From Puniceispirillum sp965657105 (GTDB lineage Bacteria; Pseudomonadota; Alphaproteobacteria; Puniceispirillales; Puniceispirillaceae): 24,256 nt of DNA. Below the pieces are notes generated by a model that made no database searches, was not told the DNA's origin, and saw only the letters and a program-made list of their open reading frames with translations. Shown here in pieces: positions 1-7,359 of this stretch (positions within the stretch are counted from its first letter, which is position 1; each line of letters begins with the position of its first letter). The stretch spans positions 1-24,256 of the forward strand of contig NZ_CBFHNB010000032.1 of NCBI RefSeq assembly GCF_965657105.1. The letters are read 5' to 3'. Both the position numbers and the translations under genes were made by a program.

Positions 1-2
1 GT

Positions 3-758
3 CGCCTCATTTTCTGCCGCAAGTTCAGCCAGCAGTCCAGCCACATCCGGATGCGCTTCATCATGCGCTGATAGTTCGGCATGATACAGATCAAGTGCCA
101 TCTGCTTTTCGACAAGCCGCAAGGCAAAACTGTCAAGCCATGTGATATCCGAGCGCCCGTCAAGGTCATAGCCAACCCATGTTGATACAGCGCACATGAC
201 AGGCAAAACATCACGCCAGCTGGCATCTCTGGCCGCGCGTTTTGCCGTCAGAATGCTATGATGTAATGACCTGATTGCGGTGCGCGCATGTCCCAATGCC
301 TGCATGGCCTCGCTATGCTCATTTTGCAACGTAATGGTGCTTCGCGGCCGATAGGCATCATCTGGCATCGTGCCCATTTTGTTATCGCTGGCGGCCTGTG
401 ATAGGATCGCGGATGTATCCTTTTCCAGCGCAAAGACCGGATGCGCGGTGAACACCGCATTATAGACCGGCTTGCCCACATCAAGCGTATTAATGTCAAT
501 GCCATCCAAAACATTGATGTCATCGCTATCGCGGCCGGTTTTGACATGTAGGCGGGTTGTTTGCTGGTCCCACAGTTCACTGCCCATATGCGCAAGGAAC
601 TCATTGACTTCATCTTGGCTGATCTGGCCTTTATACAGCTTGTCACTGATCTCGTCAGCCAGCGCCAGAATGGGATTGATATCCGAAACATGTTTGCCTT
701 GTTTGCGAAAGGCGTCAAGTCTGTCGAGAAGGTCGGCTTTTAGTTGCTTTACAGTCAT
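3..758 (-). CDS. Phosphoenolpyruvate carboxylase-like protein (partial, N-terminal part)
   Basis: An open frame starts at ATG 758 (reverse strand) and runs uninterrupted for 252 codons to the left edge, so the C-terminal part is outside the window. Two segments match the PEP carboxylase layout: FTAHP at residues 103-107, like the family's TAHPTE motif with its catalytic histidine (His106 here), and WVGYDLDGRSD at about 194-204, in the place of the family's GGDRDGNP segment. Both are altered: TAHPVF replaces TAHPTE, and the GGDRDG arginine becomes leucine (Leu199). PEP carboxylase makes oxaloacetate from PEP and bicarbonate. The changed motifs leave it open whether this copy is catalytic. Only a weak GGA precedes the start. 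The gene is divergent from the ugp operon across about 330 bp. The family call is moderate; the existence of a coding frame is firm. Confidence 0.62.
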   Translation of the reverse strand, partial: MTVKQLKADLLDRLDAFRKQGKHVSDINPILALADEISDKLYKGQISQDEVNEFLAHMGSELWDQQTTRLHVKTGRDSDDINVLDGIDINTLDVGKPVYNAVFTAHPVFALEKDTSAILSQAASDNKMGTMPDDAYRPRSTITLQNEHSEAMQALGHARTAIRSLHHSILTAKRAARDASWRDVLPVMCAVSTWVGYDLDGRSDITWLDSFALRLVEKQMALDLYHAELSAHDEAHPDVAGLLAELAAENEA

Positions 759-1088
759 AATTATCATCCGCCAGATTGGTATCTACCGGTGTGCTCCCCA
801 GCTAAATATATCACTTTCATAAGCTATTCGCGCCAACATACTTTAAAAAAGCCAGAGATGCTATGGGCAGGATTGTTTTTCGCCGTTCTATTTCAGCGAT
901 GATCTTAGGCTACAGATACGTATCTTCAGACAGCAATAAATATGCAATAATTTTTGCCTATAGTCTTCCTGACTAACGCATGTTAGATTTTTAGAGACAA
1001 AACTTAAAAATTTAAACTTTAAGTAAGGCCTAAAATATGAATGCGTTTGTATTTGCATTAATTGGGTACATTAAATAGGGAGCAAAAA
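759..1088. promoter_or_regulatory. AT-rich divergent intergenic region upstream of ugpB
   Basis: This gap of about 330 bp separates the minus-strand PEPC-like gene from the plus-strand ugp operon and must carry the promoters of both. The half nearer ugpB is very AT-rich. Two inverted repeats stand out: CTAAC-GCAT-GTTAG at 973-986, and arms ACTTAAA (1002-1008) and TTTAAGT (1018-1024) around an A/T spacer. Either could be an operator, but neither matches a site I can name. The ACGAA-type repeats seen upstream of glpK are not present. The ribosome-binding site of ugpB (AGGGAGC) lies at the right end. No convincing -35/-10 pair could be fixed. Confidence 0.35.
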
Positions 1089-2408
1089 ATGAAAAAATTC
1101 ATATCTACACCTGCCATAGCGGCAGCTGTATCCATTGTAATGGGAACAGTATCTTTTGCGGCATCGGCTGCTACCGAAGTGCAGTGGTGGCATGCGATGG
1201 GCGGCGTTAATGGCGAACGCGTTAACAAAATCTCCAACGATTTTAACGCCTTGCAGTCAGATTATAAAATCGTACCTGTTTATAAAGGTAACTACACCGA
1301 AACCATGACCAGTTCGATTGCTGCCTTCCGGGCAAAGCAACAGCCGCATATCGTTCAGGTTTTTGAGGTTGGCACCGCCACCATGATGGCCGCCAAAGGC
1401 GCGATCATGCCGGTTGAACAGGTCATGAATAATGCAGGCGAGCCTTTCGATAAAAGTGACTATCTGTCAGCTGTGATCAGCTATTATCAGACACCGGATG
1501 GTGAATTGTTATCAATGCCGTTCAATAGTTCAACACCTGTACTCTGGTATAACCAGGACGCTTTTGACAAGGCTGGCGTCTCCAGCGTTCCCCAGACATG
1601 GGATGATGTTGAAGCTGCGTCGCGCAAGCTGGTTGATGCTGGCTATAAATGTGGCTTCAGCTTTGGGTGGCAGTCATGGGTCATGATTGAAAACTATTCA
1701 ACATGGCATGACGTGCAGATCGGTACCAAGCAGAACGGCTTTGCTGGTTTTGATGCCGAACTGACCATCAATAATGATCATGTCAAAAACATTCTTGGCC
1801 GTATTGCCGATATGTCAAAAGACAATCTGTTTGTCTATGGCGGTCGTCGCGGTGACAGCCTGTCAATGTTCACCAATGGTGAATGTGGCATGTGGATGAA
1901 TTCATCAGCCTATTATGGCAGCATCAAAAATCAGGCAAAATTCAACTTTGCCCAGACCATGTTGCCGCTTGATACAGCTGTTGCGTCAAAGCCACAGAAC
2001 AGCATCATCGGTGGTGGTACATTATGGGTCATGAAAGGTCATGATGCCGACGAATATAAAGGCGTCGCAAAATTCATGACCTATCTGTCATCACCTGAAG
2101 TACAGGCATGGTGGCATCAGGAAACTGGCTATGTGCCGATCACAACAGCCGCATATGACCTGTCAAAGAAGCAAGGCTTCTACGATACTAATCCGGGCAC
2201 AGACACAGCTATCAAACAGCTTAATCTGAATACGCCAACGGCGAACTCAAAAGGTCTGCGTTTTGGTAACTATGTCCAGATCCGTGACATCATCAATGAG
2301 GAAATGGAAGCTGTCTGGAGTGGTGCCAAATCGTCAAGTGATGCGATGGATGAAGCTGCCAAGCGTGGTAATGTGCTTCTTCGCAAGTTCGAGCGTGCAA
2401 ATCGCTAA
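1089..2408 (+). CDS. ugpB: sn-glycerol-3-phosphate ABC transporter, periplasmic binding protein UgpB
   Basis: The 439-residue protein is the extracytoplasmic solute-binding component that captures sn-glycerol 3-phosphate (or its diesters) for the Ugp importer. It has a clear signal peptide: basic MKK start, hydrophobic stretch, and an Ala-rich cleavage area near residue 27. The mature part closely tracks E. coli UgpB: YKIVPVYKGNY, QVFEVGTATMMAAKGAI, PFNSSTPVLWYN, a KCGFSFGWQSW segment, IIGGGTLWVM and WHQETGYVPIT are all family signatures. The start at 1089 is preferred over an in-frame upstream codon at 1062 because AGGGAGC lies just upstream and the signal peptide begins here. It is the first gene of ugpBAEC. 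A hairpin separates it from ugpA, which may let the binding protein be made in excess over the membrane parts. Confidence 0.95.
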   Translation: MKKFISTPAIAAAVSIVMGTVSFAASAATEVQWWHAMGGVNGERVNKISNDFNALQSDYKIVPVYKGNYTETMTSSIAAFRAKQQPHIVQVFEVGTATMMAAKGAIMPVEQVMNNAGEPFDKSDYLSAVISYYQTPDGELLSMPFNSSTPVLWYNQDAFDKAGVSSVPQTWDDVEAASRKLVDAGYKCGFSFGWQSWVMIENYSTWHDVQIGTKQNGFAGFDAELTINNDHVKNILGRIADMSKDNLFVYGGRRGDSLSMFTNGECGMWMNSSAYYGSIKNQAKFNFAQTMLPLDTAVASKPQNSIIGGGTLWVMKGHDADEYKGVAKFMTYLSSPEVQAWWHQETGYVPITTAAYDLSKKQGFYDTNPGTDTAIKQLNLNTPTANSKGLRFGNYVQIRDIINEEMEAVWSGAKSSSDAMDEAAKRGNVLLRKFERANR

Positions 2409-2418
2409 CACCTAATCT

Positions 2419-2450
2419 CTTGCCCCATGGTCATCTGTCTGTGGGGTAAG
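2419..2450 (+). promoter_or_regulatory. Intercistronic hairpin between ugpB and ugpA
   Basis: CTTGCCCCA (2419-2427) pairs with TGGGGTAAG (2442-2450) to give a 9-bp stem with a single G-U pair and a 14-nt loop. No T-run follows, so it does not look like a full intrinsic terminator. It lies 11 bp after the ugpB stop. In several ABC importer operons, hairpins after the binding-protein gene protect its message from 3' exonucleases or reduce read-through, giving more binding protein than permease. That role is inferred here. Confidence 0.5.
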
Positions 2451-2474
2451 ATGTATTGAGCTCTGGATTGTTTT

Positions 2475-3356
2475 ATGCAAGAACGTGTTATTTTCAAATC
2501 CCGCTCTTTGCCTTACTTGCTTGTTGCGCCGCAGATTATCATCACCTTGATTTTCTTCATCTGGCCGGCGGCACAGGCTTTGTATCAGTCATTTCTGATC
2601 GAAGATGCGTTTGGTTTTAGTTCCGAATTTGTCTGGTTCGAGAATTATCAGCTGTTATTTGAAGATCCTTATTATATAGATGCTTTTGCGCGTACGGCCT
2701 TTTTCTCACTTGCCGTAGCGGGTCTGTCGATGAGCTTTGCTCTGATCCTTGCTGGATTTGCTGATCGTGTCATAAAGGGCGCACTTGTTTATCGTACATT
2801 TTTGATCTGGCCTTATGCCGTGGCACCTGCATTAGCTGGTGCCTTATGGGTGTTCATGTTTGACCCCACACTTGGCATCTGGACATATTTTTTGAAATTT
2901 TTTGGGTTTGATCTGAATTACAAGTTAAATGGTAATCATGCCATGACCTTGGTCATTCTTGCCGCGGCATGGAAACAGATTGCCTATAATTTCCTGTTTT
3001 TCCTGGCGGGTATGCAAGCCGTGCCGCGCTCGTTGATTGAGGCTGCGGCAATTGACGGTGCCAGCCCGATGCGCCGCTTCTGGACAATTATTTTTCCGCT
3101 TCTGTCGCCAACGACCTTCTTCTTGCTTGTGATTAATACGGTCTATGCGTTTTTCGATACCTTCGGTATTGTGCATTCTTTGACCGGCGGTGGTCCGGCA
3201 AAAGCAACCGAAATTCTGGTTTATAAAGTGTTCAATGATGGGTTTGTTGGCCTTGATCTTGGCGGGTCTGCGGCGCAGTCGGTGATTCTGATGGCGATTG
3301 TCATTTCGCTAACAATCGTCCAGTTCCGCTATATTGAACGTAGGGTGCAATATTGA
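2475..3356 (+). CDS. ugpA: sn-glycerol-3-phosphate ABC transporter permease UgpA
   Basis: This 293-residue integral membrane protein is one half of the Ugp translocation channel in the inner membrane. It is strongly hydrophobic, with a first membrane segment near residues 14-36 and about six in total. The cytoplasmic EAA loop that docks on the ATPase is evident as IEAAAIDGASPMRRF followed by FPLLSPT (around residues 190-215). Length matches E. coli UgpA. The start codon is ATG 2475, with only a weak Shine-Dalgarno, which fits coupling to the ugpB message. The stop codon TGA overlaps the start of ugpE by one base (TGATG), so the two permeases are translationally coupled in a one-to-one ratio. 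Confidence 0.94.
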   Translation: MQERVIFKSRSLPYLLVAPQIIITLIFFIWPAAQALYQSFLIEDAFGFSSEFVWFENYQLLFEDPYYIDAFARTAFFSLAVAGLSMSFALILAGFADRVIKGALVYRTFLIWPYAVAPALAGALWVFMFDPTLGIWTYFLKFFGFDLNYKLNGNHAMTLVILAAAWKQIAYNFLFFLAGMQAVPRSLIEAAAIDGASPMRRFWTIIFPLLSPTTFFLLVINTVYAFFDTFGIVHSLTGGGPAKATEILVYKVFNDGFVGLDLGGSAAQSVILMAIVISLTIVQFRYIERRVQY

Positions 3357-4207
3357 TGGTTGAAAATCGTCCCCTTCTAAGAATTGTAACGCATATAGTC
3401 CTTATTCTGGGCATTGCCATTATTGCGATTCCAATCTGGATCATGCTGGTTGGTGCCAGTCATGATGGCGTGCGGATGTTGCAAGTGCCGTTGCCGCTTA
3501 CCCCTGGCGACCAGTTATGGGTCAATTTCAAAGGCGCCTTTTTTGGGGCTGGCCTTGAGGGTACCGAGACCGCACCAGTCTGGCTGATGTTGGTGAACAG
3601 TCTGATTATGGCGCTAAGCATAACCTTTGGTAAAATTGCCATTTCATTGCTGTCGGCATTTGCGATTGTCTATTTCCGCTTTCCGATGCGTATGCTGTGC
3701 TTCTGGATGATTTTTGTGACCTTGATGTTGCCTGTCGAGGTGCGGATCATCCCCACATTCGAGGTGGTGGCCAATCTGGGCATGTTGAACAGCTATGCTG
3801 GCCTTAGCATCCCGCTTATTGCATCGGCCACGGCCACCTTTTTGTTTCGTCAGGTCTTTATGACAATTCCGGGCGAGCTTGTTGAATCGGCGCGCATCGA
3901 TGGTGCTGGCCCGATGCGCTTTTTTGTCGATTTCCTTATTCCTTTATCGCGAACCAATATTGCCGCGCTATTTGTGATTTTGTTTATTTATGGCTGGAAT
4001 CAGTATTTATGGCCGCTGATTATCACCACCGATCAGGCGAATTACACGATTGTCATGAGCATCAAACAGATGCTTGAAGCGGCTGAACAGTCGCCAGTAT
4101 GGAATATCATCATGATGACCGCGTTGCTGGCGATGTTGCCACCGGTGCTGGTCGTGGTTCTGATGCAAAAGCTATTTGTCAAAGGCCTGGTCGAGTCTGA
4201 AAAATAG
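3356..4207 (+). CDS. ugpE: sn-glycerol-3-phosphate ABC transporter permease UgpE
   Basis: This 283-residue protein is the second membrane half of the Ugp importer and partners with UgpA. The ATG at 3356 shares its A with the TGA stop of ugpA and is preferred to the TTG one codon earlier. A hydrophobic N-terminal segment (about residues 10-32) is followed by a periplasmic loop and then a cluster of membrane helices. The EAA loop appears as VESARIDGAGPMRFF with FLIPLSRTN, then an FIYGWNQYLWPLIIT segment typical of UgpE. Length and order match the canonical ugp operon. It is followed after 29 bp by the ATPase gene. Confidence 0.94.
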   Translation: MVENRPLLRIVTHIVLILGIAIIAIPIWIMLVGASHDGVRMLQVPLPLTPGDQLWVNFKGAFFGAGLEGTETAPVWLMLVNSLIMALSITFGKIAISLLSAFAIVYFRFPMRMLCFWMIFVTLMLPVEVRIIPTFEVVANLGMLNSYAGLSIPLIASATATFLFRQVFMTIPGELVESARIDGAGPMRFFVDFLIPLSRTNIAALFVILFIYGWNQYLWPLIITTDQANYTIVMSIKQMLEAAEQSPVWNIIMMTALLAMLPPVLVVVLMQKLFVKGLVESEK

Positions 4208-4236
4208 GTATAACCCCCGCTTGAAAAGAGATTGAA

Positions 4237-5322
4237 ATGGGCAATATCGAATTTAAGAATCTACATAAATCATATGCCAATACGCCGGTGATTCACGGCA
4301 TTGACGGACAGGTAAATGATGGCGAATTTGTCGTCATCGTTGGGCCGTCTGGATGTGGCAAGTCAACTTTGCTCCGCATGATCGCAGGGCTGGAAACAAT
4401 TACCGATGGTGATATTTTAATCAATGGTAACCGTGTGAATGATCTTGAGCCTGCCGAGCGTGATATTGCTATGGTGTTTCAGACCTATGCGCTTTATCCG
4501 CATATGTCGGTTTTTGAAAATATGTCTTATGGGCTGAAAATTCAGAAAGTGCCGCGCAATGAAATCAAACGCCGGGTAGAGGCCGCCGCCGCCATTCTTG
4601 AAATCACCGACCTGCTTGATCGTCAGCCCCGCCATATCAGTGGTGGTCAACGCCAGCGTGTGGCTATGGGGCGCGCCATCGTGCGTGAACCGGCGGTATT
4701 CTTGTTTGATGAACCCCTATCCAATCTTGACGCCAAACTCCGTGTTCAGATGCGTCTGGAAATTAAGAAGCTACAAGAACGTCTGGGCATCACCAGCGTT
4801 TATGTGACGCATGATCAGGTAGAAGCGATGACTCTTGGTGATCGCCTTATGGTGATGAATGCGGGTGTTGTTGAACAGTTTGGTATGCCAATCGATCTTT
4901 ATCAGACACCAGCGTCTATTTTTGTCGCGGGCTTTATCGGCAGCCCGTCGATGAATTTCCTGCCGGCACGGCTGGATAAGCCAGGCCGGGTCATAACCCT
5001 TGCGAATGGTGATAAAATCACCCTGTCCACGGCGAAGGCGTCAGGCCGTTCCACAGCCGTCACGCTTGGCATCCGGCCTGAACATCTAAGCGTTATGACG
5101 AACCGGTCAAAAGCCGCTGCATCGGTGACGATGATTGTTGATATGGTCGAACAGCTTGGTGCGGATACGCTAGTACATGGTGTGCTTGATGGTTCGGATT
5201 CAACCGTGACAGCGCGTTTGTCAGGCGTTCAGAATTTTATCCGTGACACCAGCATATCGTTAGGCTTTGCGCTTGAAAATATCCACCTGTTTGATGCAAA
5301 GCATGGCAAGCGCCTTGCCTAG
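4237..5322 (+). CDS. ugpC: sn-glycerol-3-phosphate ABC transporter ATP-binding protein UgpC
   Basis: This 361-residue ATPase powers the UgpA-UgpE channel from the cytoplasmic side. Visible motifs are Walker A GPSGCGKST (36-44), Q-loop VFQTYALYPH (80-89), signature SGGQRQ (135-140), Walker B FLFDEP (155-160), D-loop SNLDAK and switch His192. After about residue 240 there is a C-terminal regulatory extension of the MalK/UgpC type (MOBE/TOBE-like), including GIRPEHL. Such domains in UgpC/MalK relatives can take regulatory partners; the partner here is unknown. The ATG at 4237 has AGAG upstream. The stop at 5322 is followed at once by the ATG of a broken gluconokinase, suggesting the operon once continued. 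UgpC and MalK subunits can be hard to tell apart by sequence, but the context fixes the assignment. Confidence 0.93.
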   Translation: MGNIEFKNLHKSYANTPVIHGIDGQVNDGEFVVIVGPSGCGKSTLLRMIAGLETITDGDILINGNRVNDLEPAERDIAMVFQTYALYPHMSVFENMSYGLKIQKVPRNEIKRRVEAAAAILEITDLLDRQPRHISGGQRQRVAMGRAIVREPAVFLFDEPLSNLDAKLRVQMRLEIKKLQERLGITSVYVTHDQVEAMTLGDRLMVMNAGVVEQFGMPIDLYQTPASIFVAGFIGSPSMNFLPARLDKPGRVITLANGDKITLSTAKASGRSTAVTLGIRPEHLSVMTNRSKAAASVTMIVDMVEQLGADTLVHGVLDGSDSTVTARLSGVQNFIRDTSISLGFALENIHLFDAKHGKRLA

Positions 5323-5324
5323 CT

Positions 5325-5512
5325 ATGGCACAAAATCCGGTTCGGCTTTTCCTCTTGATAGGTGTCGCGGCTAGCGGCAAGTTATCCTATGCACCATGCT
5401 GGCGGATCGTATGGATGCGACCTATATCGATGGCGATGATTATCATCCACCAGTCAATATTGCCAAAATGGCCGCAGGCATCGCCTTAACCGATGCTGAT
5501 CGCTGGCCATGG
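5325..5512 (+). pseudogene. gntK: Gluconokinase remnant (5' fragment, frameshifted)
   Basis: An ATG two bases after ugpC begins LFLLIGVAASGK, a degraded gluconokinase P-loop (normally GVSGSGKST). The frame is lost just after the lysine: the next recognisable part resumes in another frame at ATG 5396 as LADRMDATYIDGDDYHP, then NIAKMAAGIALTDADRWPW, which are hallmark gluconokinase segments. The spacing between the two parts is 14 bases where 15 would be expected, so one base appears lost and the serine-threonine of the P-loop is gone. After WPW at 5512 homology stops dead and the sequence becomes the 3' part of a gene on the other strand. Gluconokinases are about 170 residues; only about 60 remain. 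It cannot encode a working kinase that makes 6-phosphogluconate. Confidence 0.82.
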
Positions 5513-5950
5513 CCACATGCGGTGTCAGCGTTACGTTATCCATCTTGCATAGGGCAGGCGGCACATGCGGTTCATTGGCAAACACATCAAGACCGGCTCC
5601 GCCAAGCCGTCCGTCTTCGAGGGCCGCCACCAGCGCGTCTTCATCGACAACCGAACCCCGCCCAACATTGATTAAAGTGCCGTCAGGCTCCAGCGCGTCA
5701 ATGACCTCACGGTTGATTTTCTGATAGGTAGAGGCATTCCCCGGCGTGATCGCAATCAGATAATCGACATCTTTTGCCATGGCTGTCAGATCGTCATAAA
5801 AGCGATAGGGCAGATCGGGCTTTTCGGTGCGCGTATGATAGGCAATGTCGCATGCCAACGCCGCCAGCTTACCGGCAATCGTCTGGCCAATTCGGCCAAG
5901 CCCGAAAATACCGACCTTTGCGCCTTCGATTGATCGGGTTAATGGCTGTA
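5505..5950 (-). pseudogene. D-2-hydroxyacid dehydrogenase remnant (truncated at both ends)
   Basis: Reading leftwards from about 5950, the frame encodes PLTRSIEGAKVGIFGLGRIG, the start of the NAD-binding domain of D-2-hydroxyacid dehydrogenases (glyoxylate/hydroxypyruvate reductase type). It continues through LINVGRGSVVDEDALVAAL, GLDVFANEP and LTPHVA, so the substrate-binding Arg, the Glu and the catalytic His are still readable. The N-terminal catalytic half (about 130-150 residues) is missing: a stop codon belonging to the reading frame lies directly upstream and the neighbouring FAH-family gene ends there. The C-terminus is lost where the frame runs into the gluconokinase remnant. About 148 of some 310-330 residues remain. 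An ATG at 5858 could in principle start a 134-residue product, but it would lack the Rossmann glycine loop. Confidence 0.82.
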
Positions 5951-5954
5951 AATG

Positions 5955-6803
5955 TCAGGCATCCTGTCCAACTCTCTGGCGTTGCTGGCCTAGCCCGTCG
6001 ATCCAGACATCCATGACATCTCCTGCTTTCAGATATACCGGCTCAGGCTTCATGCCCAGCCCGACGCCTGGCGGGGTGCCTGTTGAGATCACATCACCAG
6101 GATGCAGGGTCATGAGCTGGGAAAGATGCGAAATACATGCAGCAACGCTGAAAATCATCGTTTTGGTATTACCTGTCTGGCGGCGTTCGCCATTCACATC
6201 CAGTGTCATATCCAGATTTTGCGGATCGTCTATTTCATCGCGTGTTACCAGCCAAGGGCCAATCGGGCCAAAGCTGTCGCATGATTTACCCTTGGTCCAT
6301 TGGCCAGTCAGCTTGGCTTGAAAATCGCGTTCCGAGACATCATTCACCACGCAATAGCCAGCGACATAATCCAGCGCCTGATCTGGTTCAACATATTTAC
6401 AGGCTGTGCCGATCACCACGCCCAGTTCGACTTCCCAGTCGGTCGCTTGTGAATGGCGCGGAATCATCACCGTGTCATTGGGGCCAGTGATGGCGGATGT
6501 GGCTTTCATGAATAATATCGGATGCGCTGGGATCTCGGCACCGGTTTCGGCGGCATGGTCCGAATAATTCAGCCCGATACACATGAATTTACCAACGCCA
6601 TTCACACAGGGACCAAACCGGTGCTCGCCTTCTATCAGTGGCAGGGATGCCGGATCAAGCGCGCGCAATTTAGCAAGGCTGGCATCCGACAATATATGAC
6701 CATTAATATCGTCTATATGCGCTGACAGATCGCGGATCTTACCATCATCATCAATCAGACCGGGTTTTTCTGCGCCCGTATGGCCATAGCGTACAAGTTT
6801 CAT
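5955..6803 (-). CDS. Fumarylacetoacetate hydrolase family protein (acid-sugar type)
   Basis: This 282-residue protein belongs to the FAH superfamily. It has the short N-terminal FAH-N region (MKLVRYG...) and the full catalytic fold: KFMCIGLNYSDHAAETG near residues 92-108, DWEVELGVVIG with metal-ligand glutamates, VNDVSERDFQ, KGKSCDSFGPIGPWL and TGTPPGVGLG. This subgroup is often annotated as ureidoglycolate lyase but includes 2,4-diketo-3-deoxy sugar-acid hydrolases and decarboxylating relatives. The true substrate cannot be read here. The start at 6803 has GAGG eight bases upstream. The truncated 2-hydroxyacid dehydrogenase lies directly downstream on the same strand, suggesting both once formed a sugar-acid operon. 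The gene itself looks intact. Divergent acid-sugar genes across the gap support a carbohydrate-acid role. Confidence 0.85.
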   Translation of the reverse strand: MKLVRYGHTGAEKPGLIDDDGKIRDLSAHIDDINGHILSDASLAKLRALDPASLPLIEGEHRFGPCVNGVGKFMCIGLNYSDHAAETGAEIPAHPILFMKATSAITGPNDTVMIPRHSQATDWEVELGVVIGTACKYVEPDQALDYVAGYCVVNDVSERDFQAKLTGQWTKGKSCDSFGPIGPWLVTRDEIDDPQNLDMTLDVNGERRQTGNTKTMIFSVAACISHLSQLMTLHPGDVISTGTPPGVGLGMKPEPVYLKAGDVMDVWIDGLGQQRQRVGQDA

Positions 6804-7359
6804 GATTTATACCTCATTCGTGAAATGGATAATTGACATTGAGTGATCCTTACAGATCCGCCTAGGAGGCTGAACATAGTCAATTCATAATCTGGCCTAG
6901 CTATGTTAGATAGTAAACAAATCTTTAGGAACCAGCGCCCCAATATGGATGACTATTAATTATCCTGACTTAACTTTTGCCGATAATCTAATGTAACAAA
7001 GCTCTGAATTATTACTACTTCTGAATGTGATTATTGGCGAAATACTTCCTTTGATCTTCTTATGATTACTGCTTAAATGAATTGGAAACCATGTGCTTAG
7101 CTTCGTGATGGCAACCGTCTGCGCAGTCTTGATATCACGGGTACAGCCCAGCGCCGGATCAATCTGGTTATGGCCTTATGTCTGATCGGTGTGGTTGGCT
7201 TGTCGCTGATATCGATTTTGGGATATTCGGTATAATCATGGCGGCGTATCTAAAGCCCTAATACCCAAAGACTAGCGTTTTAGGATCGTCATTTGTCGTG
7301 GGCTAGGCTAAAACAGACTTGGTAATGATGATTTGGTATGTGACCAGACGGGGTGCCAT
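6804..7359. other. Gene-poor divergent region with decayed sequence
   Basis: About 550 bp lie between the FAH-family gene (minus) and the remnant dehydrogenase (plus). No intact gene is visible. The left part holds the ribosome-binding site of the FAH gene and presumably its promoter. The middle (about 6900-7090) is AT-rich with many stops in all frames and no recognisable similarity. The right part includes a short hydrophobic reading frame (7101-7235) that may be the tail of a lost membrane protein. The length is out of keeping with the otherwise tight spacing in this window and fits an eroded locus. Confidence 0.5.
7101..7235 (+). pseudogene. Possible C-terminal remnant of a membrane protein
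   Basis: Between stop codons at 7098-7100 and 7233-7235 a 44-codon stretch reads as a basic, polar lead (RDGNRLRSLDITGTAQRR) followed by a single long hydrophobic segment (about LVMALCLIGVVGLSLISILG) and then stop. There is no start codon with a ribosome-binding site at its head. Its position directly upstream of an acid-sugar operon suggests the end of a lost transporter gene, but I do not recognise the family. It could also be a chance open stretch. Confidence 0.3.

Noticed and set aside
248..718. A 156-codon open frame on the minus strand inside the PEPC-like region
   Set aside because: It overlaps the PEPC-like frame in another phase, has no ribosome-binding site and an unusual composition rich in Met, Arg and Ser; it is a shadow frame.
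5396..5671. A 91-codon plus-strand frame as an intact small gene
   Set aside because: Its first 39 codons are gluconokinase in a shifted frame and the rest is antisense of the dehydrogenase remnant; it is a junction product.
5845..6321. A 158-codon plus-strand frame over the dehydrogenase remnant and FAH gene
   Set aside because: Antisense to a clear FAH-family gene with strong motifs; the translation is low-complexity and resembles nothing.
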